Positions 15,849-25,146 of a stretch of 34,136 bases of DNA are shown here, one piece after another. Position 1 is the stretch's first letter. Each line of letters starts with the position of its first letter. The notes below the pieces were generated by a model. The model worked only from the letters and a program-made list of their open reading frames with translations. It was not told the origin of the DNA and made no database searches. Both the position numbers and the translations under genes were made by a program. The stretch is from Gammaproteobacteria bacterium. GTDB lineage: Bacteria; Pseudomonadota; Gammaproteobacteria; Steroidobacterales; Steroidobacteraceae. The stretch spans positions 1-34,136 of the forward strand of contig JABCZO010000038.1 of assembly GCA_013289615.1 (NCBI GenBank), in the 5' to 3' direction.

Positions 15849-15879
15849 CGATCGAACACAACAAAAATCGAGGTGATGC

Positions 15880-18336
15880 TTGACACCAGCGATACGTGTT
15901 TCAGTAGTCACGGTAATCTCGATCCTCATCGCCTCCCGTGCCGCGCAGGCTCAGCAGACCGGCGGCTCGGCGAGCGGTGCGGCCATCCCGACCAACTCGA
16001 GCGGCGATCTGGATGAAATCGTCGTGAACGGCATCAGGCGAGGAGATCTGATCCTCCCGACCACCGTGAGCTCGACATCGGCCTACGGGCTGGACCTCGG
16101 CGTGATGGACACGCCGCGCAACAACACCTTGCTGTCCAAGGCCCAGCTCGATGCGCTCAATGTCCAGAATCCGGGCGGGTTTTCCTATCTGACATCAAGC
16201 AGTTACTCGGACGCCTCGTTCGGTGAGCCGAACATACCGCGCATCCGCGGTCAGTATGCCGATATGTTCTTCAACGGCATGCGCGATAGCTTCACGCTCA
16301 ACGGCTACGGCGCGCCGATCAGCTTCAACAGCGTGGATTCCATCGATATCGTCAAGGGTCCGGCGAGCGTTCAGGGTGGACCCGGGCCAGGGGTGGGGGG
16401 TTCGATCGACATCACCACCAAGATGCCCTCGTTCGTGAAGCCGATTGCCGATTTCAATCTGGAGTTCGACACGCAGCAGAAGCGGCGCGCGTCTTTCGAT
16501 CTCGGCGCCCCGCTGACATCAACCATCGCCGCGCGCGTGAGTTTTACCGAAGACGACAGCGGCAGCTATTACTACGACATGTTTTTCCATCAGCAGTCGC
16601 TGTTTGCGGCGGTAATCGATCAGGTCACGTCGCGTTACTCCGTGCTGCTCACCGGCGGTTTCGAGAACACCACCTATCGGGAAAACGACGGCGTCAATCG
16701 AGTCAATCAGCAACTGATCGACAATGGCACGTATCTTACCGGCGGTGTCGTCGGTGGGGCTGGGGGCATTTCAGGCTTCGGCAGCCAGATCGACCTGACC
16801 GGATCCGTTCCGCTCAACGACCGGGTCATCATCGACGAGCCGGGTGGCACCGGCGCGCACTCGCTGCACATCAAAGGGCAGATTATCCAGACGTTCAAGG
16901 CCACGGATAATTTTTCCATCTCCAACAACACGTTCTACGATTACATGAACCGCTATAACCAGACGCAGGATTACTACGCTGATACGGCCAAGGGCAGCTT
17001 TACCATCGAGAACAAGACCGACTTCAAGCTCAAATTCGCCACCGGCGCCGTGAACCATGACGTCGATGCCGGCTTCACCTATCGCTACGCGCATGTGCTG
17101 GATATCCAGAACTTCGTAAACGAGCCGGTGAGCATCTTCGATCTGTCTGCCAATCCCAACACCTGGGTGTTTCCCGCAGCACTCCAGGTCCCGTCGGGGA
17201 CGATCCTCTACAACGCAGCTTTCAATCGTCTGCAATACGGGGCGCCGGGACGCACTGGATTCGGCTTTGAGAACGGCACCGCCGATTCCAATCTGAAGGA
17301 CGCCGCGATTTTCCTGGAACATCGGATCCAGTTCTCGCCGCAGTGGAGCGTGCTGTACGGCCTGCGCGGCGATGCGGTGCAGTTGGACTATTCCGACCCG
17401 CTCGGCGGTCCGGCTCCTTTAAACGGCTACCCGCAAAGTGCGTCCACTGCCTGGTATGGCCTGTATAACGGCAACATCAGTGTGGTGTACAGCCCGACGG
17501 CGCATGTCTCCACCTACCTCACCTACAACAAAGCGCAATACGTGGACCCAACGGCCAATGACGGCGCGATCGCCGTATGGGGGGTGGCCCCGACCGAGTA
17601 TTTGCGGCAAAACACCCTGTTGGAAGAAGGGGGCGTGAAATTCGACCTGTTCGACAAGCGGCTGTTCATCTCTGCCGCGGGTTTCTACCAGGAAAAAACC
17701 ATAAGCACCGGGGTTGGCGGCCTCACGAGTACCCCGGCCCATATCAAGGGCGCTGAAATCGAGGCCAACTACCAGCCCGATCCGCATTTCTTTGCCACCG
17801 CCAGCTACTCCTATCTGCACACCACGCTCGATTACCCGTCGGACTTCTACAACTTTCCGGCACAACCGGGGCTCAACTATGATGGCGCCGGCGTTTCGGT
17901 GACCAATCCGTTCCGGCCGAACCAGACGTTCCAGGACCCAGGCGTGCCGCAGCAGCTGTTCAACGTGCTCGCCAACTACAAGCACGAATCCGGCTGGGGT
18001 GCCCAGGCGAACATCCAGGTCACCGGACCCGTTGATGTCACCCAGTCCGGTTTCCTCGACCTGGCGGCGCTCTCGGCGGGTTTCCCAGGCCTGCCCGCGT
18101 CTCAATTGGCAGCGTTCGCGGCCAACGGCGGCTACTACAAGGCGCCGGTGATTCATTGGCAATACACTGTGAACACGGCGGTGTTCTATAGCTTCCTGAA
18201 ATACACGGTCAAGTTCACGGTTTACAACCTGACCGACCAGCACAATCTCACCAATGACATCCCGTTTTACGGCAACGATTTCCTGACGCGACAACCGCCG
18301 CGCGACTATGACTTGAGTATCAGCGCCAAGTTCTAA
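15880..18336 (+). CDS. TonB-dependent outer-membrane receptor 2
   Basis: The 818-residue protein uses a TTG start, the only suitable one before its signal peptide (VVTVISILIASRAAQAQ), with GAGG 6 bases upstream. A TonB box (LDEIVVNGIRR) follows near residue 44. The plug has IRGQYADMFFNGMRDSF, then VDSIDIVKGPASVQGG and GGSIDITTKMPS, a siderophore-receptor-like layout. The barrel ends with DYDLSISAKF, having the terminal Phe needed for outer-membrane insertion. It is transcribed divergently from receptor 1 and lies just upstream of the urate-degradation operon. Its ligand is unknown; purine or nucleoside uptake is inferred from context only. It shares little obvious sequence with receptor 1. 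Confidence 0.9.
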   Translation: MTPAIRVSVVTVISILIASRAAQAQQTGGSASGAAIPTNSSGDLDEIVVNGIRRGDLILPTTVSSTSAYGLDLGVMDTPRNNTLLSKAQLDALNVQNPGGFSYLTSSSYSDASFGEPNIPRIRGQYADMFFNGMRDSFTLNGYGAPISFNSVDSIDIVKGPASVQGGPGPGVGGSIDITTKMPSFVKPIADFNLEFDTQQKRRASFDLGAPLTSTIAARVSFTEDDSGSYYYDMFFHQQSLFAAVIDQVTSRYSVLLTGGFENTTYRENDGVNRVNQQLIDNGTYLTGGVVGGAGGISGFGSQIDLTGSVPLNDRVIIDEPGGTGAHSLHIKGQIIQTFKATDNFSISNNTFYDYMNRYNQTQDYYADTAKGSFTIENKTDFKLKFATGAVNHDVDAGFTYRYAHVLDIQNFVNEPVSIFDLSANPNTWVFPAALQVPSGTILYNAAFNRLQYGAPGRTGFGFENGTADSNLKDAAIFLEHRIQFSPQWSVLYGLRGDAVQLDYSDPLGGPAPLNGYPQSASTAWYGLYNGNISVVYSPTAHVSTYLTYNKAQYVDPTANDGAIAVWGVAPTEYLRQNTLLEEGGVKFDLFDKRLFISAAGFYQEKTISTGVGGLTSTPAHIKGAEIEANYQPDPHFFATASYSYLHTTLDYPSDFYNFPAQPGLNYDGAGVSVTNPFRPNQTFQDPGVPQQLFNVLANYKHESGWGAQANIQVTGPVDVTQSGFLDLAALSAGFPGLPASQLAAFAANGGYYKAPVIHWQYTVNTAVFYSFLKYTVKFTVYNLTDQHNLTNDIPFYGNDFLTRQPPRDYDLSISAKF

Positions 18337-18358
18337 GCAGTCATACTGGCGGCCGCGA

Positions 18359-18374
18359 GCCCGCGATCGCGGGC
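18359..18374 (+). terminator. Perfect 16-base palindrome after TonB receptor 2, possible terminator
   Basis: GCCCGCGATCGCGGGC begins 22 bases after the receptor 2 stop codon. It could form a strong stem in the transcript, but no T-run follows, so it is at best a weak or Rho-assisted terminator. Its centre contains GCGATCGC. Confidence 0.35.
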
Positions 18375-18458
18375 CCGACGCTCATCGCCACCGCCCGCAC
18401 CCGCTGCCCGCCAGGGACTTGGGTTGCCCCGGCAATGCCACGTTTTGGATTGACACAT

Positions 18459-18502
18459 TTGTGTACAACGTTGAATTAATTCGCATACACTCGATTCGAG
18501 TG
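18459..18502. promoter_or_regulatory. Three stacked palindromes upstream of the urate-degradation operon
   Basis: Within 44 bases lie TTGTGTACAA (18459-18468, arms TTGT/ACAA), GAATTAATTC (18473-18482, perfect) and CACTCGATTCGAGTG (18488-18502, arms of 7 around a central T). The patch is AT-rich in a GC-rich genome and ends 69 bases before uraH. TTGACA at 18450-18455 may be a -35 box, but no good -10 stands at the right distance; TACACT at 18486-18491 is another candidate -10. This is the likely control region of the nine-gene run. The first palindrome resembles GntR-type operators, but no regulator gene is in view. Confidence 0.5.
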
Positions 18503-18571
18503 CCCGTCATTAAAATCCTGGCGGTGCCCGCTCGCCGATCATAGGCAACCCAGTCGTTCGGATCGCTGCAA

Positions 18572-18925
18572 ATGGGCCAACTGACGACTCACGTACTCGA
18601 CACCAGCGCCGGCCTGCCGGCCGCGGGCATCAGGATTGAACTGCATGAACTGGCGGTGACGCCACCCAGGTTGCTGGTCGCGGTGGCCACCGGGCACGAC
18701 GGGCGTTGCCCTGCACCATTGCTCACCGGCGCCGCCTTTCGCAGTGGTCGATATGCCTTGACCTTCCATGTGGCTGACTACTTCCTCGCCCGCGGTGTGA
18801 CGCTGCCGGAACCGGCATTTATCGAGGATGTCGTGGTGCGGATCGGTATCGCCGATCCGGCCGAGCATTACCACGTGCCGCTACTGATTTCGCCCTGGAG
18901 CTACTCGGTGTATCGGGGGGGCTAG
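18572..18925 (+). CDS. uraH: 5-Hydroxyisourate hydrolase (transthyretin-like)
   Basis: The 117-residue protein has the HIU hydrolase layout: N-terminal LTTHVLDTSAGLPAAG with the active-site His, Arg in TGHDGRCPAPL, a second His in EHYHVPLLISPWSYS, and a C-terminal YRG tail. It hydrolyses 5-hydroxyisourate, made by PuuD, to OHCU. The last residue is Gly (YRGG) instead of the usual Ser or Thr of the YRGS signature, a small deviation at an active-site tail. It is the first gene of the urate-degradation run, 6 bases ahead of xdhA. No signal peptide, so cytoplasmic. Confidence 0.93.
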   Translation: MGQLTTHVLDTSAGLPAAGIRIELHELAVTPPRLLVAVATGHDGRCPAPLLTGAAFRSGRYALTFHVADYFLARGVTLPEPAFIEDVVVRIGIADPAEHYHVPLLISPWSYSVYRGG

Positions 18926-18931
18926 GCGGAC

Positions 18932-20422
18932 GTGTCCGCAGGCGAGCCCCACAGCCCGGCAGATACCGTTCGCTTCCTGCTCGACGGCGAGCTGGTCAGC
19001 GCCTCGGACCTGGCGCCGACCCTGACGGTGCTCGAATACCTGCGCGACATTGCCCATCGCACCGGCACCAAGGAAGGCTGTGCGGAAGGCGATTGTGGCG
19101 CCTGCACCGTGGTGCTGGGCGAACTGGCAGCCGACGGCGCCCGGGTCGGCTATCGAGCCGTCAACTCCTGTATTCGTCTGCTGCCGACCATCGATGGCCA
19201 GGAACTGATCACGGTGGAGAGCCTGCAGGAGCGCGATGGCAGCCTGCATCCGGTGCAACAGTCGATGGTCGACAATCATGCCTCGCAATGCGGCTTCTGC
19301 ACGCCGGGCTTCGTGATGTCGCTGTTCGCACTGTATCTGCAGAGCCCCTCGCCATCACGCGAGCAGGTGCTCGAGGCCATCTCCGGAAATCTGTGCCGCT
19401 GTACCGGCTATCGGCCGATCATCGATGCCGGCCTGCTGATGGGCGGTTATCCCACGCCCGGGAAATGGAGTCGTGAGGCGGCGGCCTCCAGCGTGCGCCT
19501 GCAAGCCCTGCAGGCGCTGCGGCGGCCGCGGGCAATGAGATTTCCAGGCTTCCAGGCGCCGCGCAGCTGCGATGAACTGGCGGCGGCGCTCGAGGCCGAT
19601 CCCGCCGCCGTGCTGCTGGCGGGTGGAACCGATATCGGATTGTGGGTTACCCAGCAGCTGCGCGATCTGCCGTCGATCATCTATATCGGCGAGGTCGCGG
19701 AACTCAAGTGCATCCGCAGCGACGCCGCCGGCATCGTGATCGGCGCGGCGGTGCCGCTGACCGAGGGCTGGGGCGCGATCGTGGCCGCGTATCCGCAACT
19801 GGCCGAACTGGCGCAGCGCTTTGGCTCCCCGCCGGTGCGTAACTCCGGCACGTTGTGCGGCAATATCGCCAACGGCTCGCCGATCGGCGATGCCATGCCG
19901 GTGCTGATCGCCCTGGGCGCCGAGATTGAATTGCGTCGCGGCACGCACACGCGCCATCTGCCGCTGGAGCGGTTCTACCTCGGCTACCAGCGCAAGGATC
20001 TGGCGAGCGGCGAATTCATCGTCGCGGTGACTGTGCCGGCAGCGAAGGTGGGCCAAAGGCTTGCCAGCTACAAGCTCTCGAAGCGCTTCGATCAGGACAT
20101 ATCCGCCCTATGCGCGGCATTCGTCGTGGATCACCAGGGCGATCGCATCGGCGCGGTGCGCATCGCCTTCGGCGGCCTGGCCGCCGTTCCCGCGCGAGCG
20201 CGCGCGACCGAAGCCGCCCTGAGCGGCCGGCCCTGGAGTGAAGACAGCTTCGAGATCGCGGCGGCGGCGCTCGCCCAGGATTTCCAGCCGCTGACTGACC
20301 TGCGCGCCAGCAGCGCCTATCGTCTGCAGGCCGCCGGCAATCTGCTGCGTCGCTTCTATCTCGAGCACGGCGGATCCTCAGTTCCGCTACGTACCGCGCA
20401 AATCGCGGCCGCCCCGACCTAG
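18932..20422 (+). CDS. xdhA: Xanthine dehydrogenase small subunit (2Fe-2S and FAD domains)
   Basis: The 496-residue protein starts at a GTG 6 bases after uraH. It has the first iron-sulfur cluster ligands Cys50, Cys55, Cys58 and Cys80, and the second cluster ligands Cys120, Cys123, Cys155 and Cys157 (QCGFCTPGF, GNLCRCTGYRPI). The FAD-binding domain follows: LLAGGTDIGLWVTQQLRD and RNSGTLCGNIANGSPIGD. It passes electrons from the molybdenum centre on XdhB to FAD and NAD. Length matches bacterial XdhA. The order xdhA-xdhB-xdhC is the common one. Confidence 0.96.
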   Translation: MSAGEPHSPADTVRFLLDGELVSASDLAPTLTVLEYLRDIAHRTGTKEGCAEGDCGACTVVLGELAADGARVGYRAVNSCIRLLPTIDGQELITVESLQERDGSLHPVQQSMVDNHASQCGFCTPGFVMSLFALYLQSPSPSREQVLEAISGNLCRCTGYRPIIDAGLLMGGYPTPGKWSREAAASSVRLQALQALRRPRAMRFPGFQAPRSCDELAAALEADPAAVLLAGGTDIGLWVTQQLRDLPSIIYIGEVAELKCIRSDAAGIVIGAAVPLTEGWGAIVAAYPQLAELAQRFGSPPVRNSGTLCGNIANGSPIGDAMPVLIALGAEIELRRGTHTRHLPLERFYLGYQRKDLASGEFIVAVTVPAAKVGQRLASYKLSKRFDQDISALCAAFVVDHQGDRIGAVRIAFGGLAAVPARARATEAALSGRPWSEDSFEIAAAALAQDFQPLTDLRASSAYRLQAAGNLLRRFYLEHGGSSVPLRTAQIAAAPT

Positions 20423-20426
20423 TGCC

Positions 20427-22748
20427 ATGCCGAGCGAGCGCAGCGCCATGGCGAACCCGGTCGATACTGCCCCGCATCACGAGAGCGCACAGCTGCACGT
20501 GAGCGGCCGGGCACTGTACGCCGACGACATTGCGCTGCCGGCCGATACGCTGCACGCCGCCTTTGGCATCAGTAGCATCGCGCATGCACGTATTCGGACG
20601 CTCGACCTGGACCCGGTGCTGAGCATGCCGGGAGTGGCCAGCGTCGCGGTGGCAGCCGATATCCCGGGCGAGAATAATTATGGCTCGGTACTGCACGATG
20701 ATCCGATATTCGCCGACGCGCTGGTGCAGTACGCCGGGCAACCCCTATTTGCCGTCGCCGCCACATCCCATGTTGCGGCGCGCAAGGCGGCGCGGCGGGC
20801 GCGGATCGACTACGAGCCGCTGCCGGCGATCCTGGATATCCGATCGGCGCTCGCGGCGCACAGCTACGTGCTGCCGTCCGAGCACCTGGTGCGCGGCAGC
20901 CCGGATGACGCACTGGCGCAAGCTCCGCGGCGACTGCGCGGCACGGTGACGATCGGCGGGCAGGATCATTTCTACCTGGAAGGGCAGATTGCGATCGCGG
21001 TGCCGCAGGAAGGTGGCGCGATGCTGATCCACAGCTCGACCCAGCATCCGAGCGAAGTGCAGCAACTGGTGGCGCACGCGCTGGCCAGGCGCGCGCACGA
21101 CGTGACGGTGCAGTGCCGGCGCATGGGCGGTGGATTCGGCGGCAAGGAAACCCAGCCGGCGCTGATGGCGGCTGCCGCGGCCGTGCTCGCGCACCGGACC
21201 GGGCGGCCGGTCAAGCTGCGAGTGGATCGGGACACCGATATGTTGATGACCGGCAAGCGACACGACTTTCTGGCCGACTATGATGTTGGCTTCGACCCGA
21301 CCGGCCGGATTCTGGCGCTGCGCATCATGCTGGCATCGCGCTGCGGCTATTCGGCCGATTTGTCCGGCCCGGTCAACGATCGGGCGTTGCTGCACCTCGA
21401 TAACGCGTATTTTCTCGAGCACGTCGACATCGTCTCGCATCGATGCAGGACCCACACGGTCTCCAACACGGCCTTTCGCGGCTTCGGCGGCCCTCAGGGC
21501 ATGCTGGTGATCGAGCAGATTGTCGATGAGATCGCGCGTACCCTCGGCCTGGATGCCCTTGGCGTGCGGCGCTTGAATTTCTACGGCGTTGACACCCGCA
21601 ACGTCACGCACTACGGGCAGATGGTCGAAGACAATGTGATCCACAAGATCGTCGAGCGACTGGCCGCCGATGCACGCTATCTGGAGCGCCGCCAGGCGGT
21701 CGCGGCGTGGAATGCTGCCGCTCCGGTCATCCGGCGCGGACTTGCGCTGACGCCGGTCAAGTTCGGGATCTCCTTCACGTCCACCGCGTTCAACCAGGCC
21801 GGCGCGCTGCTGCACGTTTATTCCGACGGCACGGTGCTGCTCAACCATGGCGGAACCGAGATGGGCCAGGGGCTGTTCACCAAGATCGCGCAAGTGGTCG
21901 CGGCCGAGCTTGGGTTGCCGCTGTCGGCGATTCGTGTGTCGAGCACCGACACCGGCAAGGTGCCCAATACTTCGGCCAGTGCCGCTTCCTCGAGCTCGGA
22001 CCTGAACGGCAAGGCGGCGCAGGCGGCCGCCCAGGTCATCCGCCAGCGGCTGATTCAACATGCCTGTGATCGCTACGGTGTCGAGGCGCAGCAGGTGCGC
22101 TTTCACGATGGCCGCGTGCTCATCGGTGAGCGCAACATCGGCTTTGGCGAATTGGCGCAGCACGCCTACCGGGCGCGAATCTCATTATCGTCGACCGGGT
22201 ACTACCGCACGCCGAAGATCGAATGGGACAAGACGGCCCTGCGCGGGCGGCCATTTTTTTATTTCGCCTACGGGGCGGCGGTCAGCGAAGTCGCCGTGGA
22301 TTGCCTGAGCGGCGAGACGCAGCTGCTGCGCGTGGACATCCTGCATGATGCCGGTACGCCGCTGAACGCCGCCATCGACCTGGGCCAGATCGAAGGCGGC
22401 TTCCTTCAGGGCGTCGGCTGGCTCACATCCGAGGAATTGTGGTGGAACCCGCAGGGTGAACTGCAGACCCATGCGCCATCGACCTACAAGATTCCCACCG
22501 CTCGCGATTGGCCGGCGCAGGCCACGGTGCGCATGCTCGATGGCGAGCCGAACCGGGAGGACACGATCTATCGCTCCAAGGCCGTGGGCGAGCCGCCCCT
22601 GATGCTCTCGATTTCCGTCCTGCACGCCATTCGCGATGCGGTCGCTAGCTGCGGCGCCGCCGGCGCATTGCCCGACCTACGCGCGCCTGCGACACCGGAG
22701 GCGGTACTGCGAGCGATCGACGCTGTTCGCCGTGGGGTGGTTGCATGA
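20427..22748 (+). CDS. xdhB: Xanthine dehydrogenase large subunit, molybdopterin-binding
   Basis: The 773-residue protein has the aldehyde-oxidase/xanthine-dehydrogenase catalytic blocks: HFYLEGQIAIAVPQEGG, MGGGFGGKETQ (residues 233-243), NTAFRGFGGPQGMLVIEQ and the catalytic Glu in SKAVGEPPLMLSISV near the C-terminus. It hydroxylates hypoxanthine and xanthine to urate at the Mo centre. ATG at 20427 is taken as the start; ATG at 20448 (MANPVD) is an equally good choice. The stop overlaps the xdhC start by 4 bases. Confidence 0.96.
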   Translation: MPSERSAMANPVDTAPHHESAQLHVSGRALYADDIALPADTLHAAFGISSIAHARIRTLDLDPVLSMPGVASVAVAADIPGENNYGSVLHDDPIFADALVQYAGQPLFAVAATSHVAARKAARRARIDYEPLPAILDIRSALAAHSYVLPSEHLVRGSPDDALAQAPRRLRGTVTIGGQDHFYLEGQIAIAVPQEGGAMLIHSSTQHPSEVQQLVAHALARRAHDVTVQCRRMGGGFGGKETQPALMAAAAAVLAHRTGRPVKLRVDRDTDMLMTGKRHDFLADYDVGFDPTGRILALRIMLASRCGYSADLSGPVNDRALLHLDNAYFLEHVDIVSHRCRTHTVSNTAFRGFGGPQGMLVIEQIVDEIARTLGLDALGVRRLNFYGVDTRNVTHYGQMVEDNVIHKIVERLAADARYLERRQAVAAWNAAAPVIRRGLALTPVKFGISFTSTAFNQAGALLHVYSDGTVLLNHGGTEMGQGLFTKIAQVVAAELGLPLSAIRVSSTDTGKVPNTSASAASSSSDLNGKAAQAAAQVIRQRLIQHACDRYGVEAQQVRFHDGRVLIGERNIGFGELAQHAYRARISLSSTGYYRTPKIEWDKTALRGRPFFYFAYGAAVSEVAVDCLSGETQLLRVDILHDAGTPLNAAIDLGQIEGGFLQGVGWLTSEELWWNPQGELQTHAPSTYKIPTARDWPAQATVRMLDGEPNREDTIYRSKAVGEPPLMLSISVLHAIRDAVASCGAAGALPDLRAPATPEAVLRAIDAVRRGVVA

Positions 22749-23905
22749 GCCGGCCGGCAACGCTGCGCCCGCGGGTCGCCGCGACTCCGGCACCAGCGCG
22801 TGCCGCGTGGCTCAAGCCGCTGCGCGATTGGCCGCGCTCGCTGCTGCGGGCGCTGGAGCGCGAGCCGGCCGTCGTCAGGATTCTTATCACCAATGTGCTC
22901 GGCTCCGCGCCGCGTGAACCGGGCGTCTGCATGCTGGTCGGTCAGGAGCAATTCGAAGGCACCATCGGCGGCGGCCAGCTCGAGTGGCAGGCACTGGCGG
23001 CGGCGCGAACGCTGCTGGCAGGCACCTCTCCCGCGGCATGCATGCAGCGCATGGTGCTCGCTACCGACCTGGGCCAATGTTGCGGCGGTGTGGTCGAGTT
23101 GTGGATGGAGCGCTATACGCGCGCCGATCGCGCACTGCTGCGGGCGGCGAGCGATGCCGCGTGCGCAGGCGCCGCGGTATTGATCACAACCCTCACGCCG
23201 GTCGGCGTCACGCACCAGATCGTGAGCGAAGTCGGTTCGAATGAGCACGCCGATCTGCTGCTGCGAGCCGCGCGCGCACAGGCGCTGCCGCGTGTGAGCG
23301 GGAGCGTCGCCGCGCGCGCGACGTTGCTGGAGCGCCTGGACGAGGCGTTGCCGGCGCTGTGGTTATACGGCGCCGGCCACGTCGGACAGGCGCTGGCGCG
23401 CATCGTGGCCGAACTGCCGCTGCGCCTGACCTGGTTAGATACGCGCGCCGAGCTTTTCCCGGCGCTGATCCCCGACTCGGTGCAGATCGTGCACGCGCCG
23501 GATCCGCTGCCGAGCGTGGCTGCGGCGGCGCCCGGCACTCGCTTCCTGGTGCTCACCCACAGCCACGCGCTCGACTATGCGCTGTGCCGCGCGATTCTCG
23601 CGCGCGGCGATTTCGCCTCGCTGGGGCTGATTGGCTCGAAGAGCAAGGCCGCACGCTTTCGCTCGCGACTGGCGCGCGATGGCCTGCCGGCCGATACCAT
23701 CGCGCGGCTGTTGTGCCCGATCGGCGCGGGCGGCGTTGACAGCAAATGGCCGGCTGCGATCGCGGTCGCCGTCGCGTTCGAACTGTTGCGGGCGATCGGT
23801 GCTGACGCCGCAGATGAAGGCTCGACATCCGCGCCGCCGGCAACCGCGAGCGGCTGTCCGGAAGCGAACTGCGCGAACTGCCGGCCAACCGGCGGCGCCA
23901 GGTGA
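22745..23905 (+). CDS. xdhC: Xanthine dehydrogenase accessory protein XdhC (Moco maturation)
   Basis: The 386-residue protein has the XdhC N-terminal domain (ITNVLGSAPREPGVCMLVG, EGTIGGGQLEWQALA) and a C-terminal Rossmann domain (LWLYGAGHVGQALARI, LVLTHSHALDYALC, LGLIGSKSKAARFRSRL, CPIGAGGVDSKWPAAIAV). XdhC binds and protects the molybdenum cofactor during sulfuration and inserts it into XdhB. It is somewhat longer than typical members: a low-complexity tail ends in GCPEANCANC, a Cys-rich motif that might bind metal or the cofactor. The stop overlaps the puuD ATG (TGATG). Confidence 0.92.
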   Translation: MSRPATLRPRVAATPAPARAAWLKPLRDWPRSLLRALEREPAVVRILITNVLGSAPREPGVCMLVGQEQFEGTIGGGQLEWQALAAARTLLAGTSPAACMQRMVLATDLGQCCGGVVELWMERYTRADRALLRAASDAACAGAAVLITTLTPVGVTHQIVSEVGSNEHADLLLRAARAQALPRVSGSVAARATLLERLDEALPALWLYGAGHVGQALARIVAELPLRLTWLDTRAELFPALIPDSVQIVHAPDPLPSVAAAAPGTRFLVLTHSHALDYALCRAILARGDFASLGLIGSKSKAARFRSRLARDGLPADTIARLLCPIGAGGVDSKWPAAIAVAVAFELLRAIGADAADEGSTSAPPATASGCPEANCANCRPTGGAR

Positions 23906-25122
23906 TGGTGACCTACCTGCTCGACTGGCTCGGTCTGCTGCTTCGCTGGCTGCATGTCGTCGCTGGCATCGCCTGGATCGGTGCCTCGTTCTACTTCGTC
24001 TGGCTCGACAATCACCTGCAAGCCCCGGCCGGTCGTGAACGCAGCGACCAGGGGGTCGCGGGCGAGTTGTGGGCGGTGCATGGCGGCGGCTTCTACCGCT
24101 CGCAGAAATACCAGCTCGCCCCGCAGGTACTGCCGGCAACCCTGCATTGGTTCTACTGGGAGGCCTACACCACCTGGCTGTCGGGTTTCGCGCTGCTGTG
24201 CCTGCTGTATTTCTTCCGGGCCGAGGCCTATCTGATTGATCCCGCGGTGGCGGCAATATCGAAGCCGATGGCGGTCGGCATTGCGGTTGGTTTTCTGATC
24301 GCCAGCTGGCTGATCTACGATGCCCTGTGCCGCTCGCCGCTGGGGCGCCACGCTCGGGCCCTGACCGCGGTGATAGGGCTGGCGCTGGCCCTTGAGGCCT
24401 GGGGACTGTGCCAGCTGTTCAGTGGCCGCGGCGCCTTCATGGTGTTCGGCAGCGCCATCGGCAGCATTATGGTTGCCAATGTGCTGTTCGTGATCATCCC
24501 AGGTCAGCGCGAGCTGGTGCGCGCGAAGCAGCAGGGTCGCGCCCCCGATCCGGCACCCGGTCTGCGTGGCAAGCAGCGTTCCGTCCACAACACCTATTTC
24601 ACGCTGCCGGTGCTGTTCGTCATGATCAGCAATCACTACGCGATGACCTTCGGTGCGCGCCACAACTGGCTGGTACTCATCGCGATCAGCTTCGCCGGCG
24701 CCTGTCTGCGCGCCTGGTTCGTGGCCCGACACCGCGCGGCCGAGCGCGGCGGCTATGTGCCGGCATTGCCGGTGCTGCTGGGCGTGCTGGCACTGGCCGC
24801 GGTGGTGGTTGCGCTGGCGCCCGCGCCCGGGCGCGGCGCCGCGCGCACTCAAGCGATGGCACCGGCGGGCGAGCTGTCGCGCGTGCAGCGAATCGTTCAG
24901 GTACGCTGCATGCCATGCCATGCGGCGAATCCGACGCAGGCCGGCTTCAGTGCCGCGCCCAACGGTCTGTTACTGGAGACGCTCGATCAGCTGTCAGCGC
25001 ACTTGCCGGAGGTGCAGCAGCAACTGTTGGCGCGCACGATGCCGCTCGGCAATCTGACTGCCATGACAGAGGACGAGCGCTCGGCGATGCTGATGTGGAT
25101 CGGACATGGGGCGCGCCGTTGA
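23905..25122 (+). CDS. puuD: Membrane urate hydroxylase PuuD with C-terminal cytochrome c domain
   Basis: The 405-residue protein has about eight membrane segments in residues 1-305, with PuuD/DUF989 blocks WLHVVAGIAWIGASFYFVWL, VHGGGFYRSQKYQ, LHWFYWEAYTTWLSG and VHNTYFTLPVLFVMISNHYA. A cytochrome c domain follows, with heme motif CMPCH (Cys335, Cys338, His339) and likely axial Met379 in RTMPLGN. It oxidises urate to 5-hydroxyisourate in the inner membrane and passes electrons to the respiratory chain instead of making hydrogen peroxide like soluble uricase. GTG at 23902 is an alternative start one codon earlier. The position after xdhC and before puuE fits its step. Confidence 0.95.
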   Translation: MVTYLLDWLGLLLRWLHVVAGIAWIGASFYFVWLDNHLQAPAGRERSDQGVAGELWAVHGGGFYRSQKYQLAPQVLPATLHWFYWEAYTTWLSGFALLCLLYFFRAEAYLIDPAVAAISKPMAVGIAVGFLIASWLIYDALCRSPLGRHARALTAVIGLALALEAWGLCQLFSGRGAFMVFGSAIGSIMVANVLFVIIPGQRELVRAKQQGRAPDPAPGLRGKQRSVHNTYFTLPVLFVMISNHYAMTFGARHNWLVLIAISFAGACLRAWFVARHRAAERGGYVPALPVLLGVLALAAVVVALAPAPGRGAARTQAMAPAGELSRVQRIVQVRCMPCHAANPTQAGFSAAPNGLLLETLDQLSAHLPEVQQQLLARTMPLGNLTAMTEDERSAMLMWIGHGARR

Positions 25123-25146
25123 GCCAAATGCTTAGTGTGATCACCC

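Larger units (their letters stand above)
15434..15879. other. Divergent intergenic region between two TonB receptors, with a gene relic
   Basis: This 446-base gap has no intact gene. It contains three copies of ACAACGG (15504 and 15528 on plus, 15446-15452 on minus) near the start of receptor 1, a decayed C-terminal fragment of a receptor gene at about 15591-15749 (minus), and a sigma70-like promoter for receptor 2 at 15821-15848. Confidence 0.6.
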
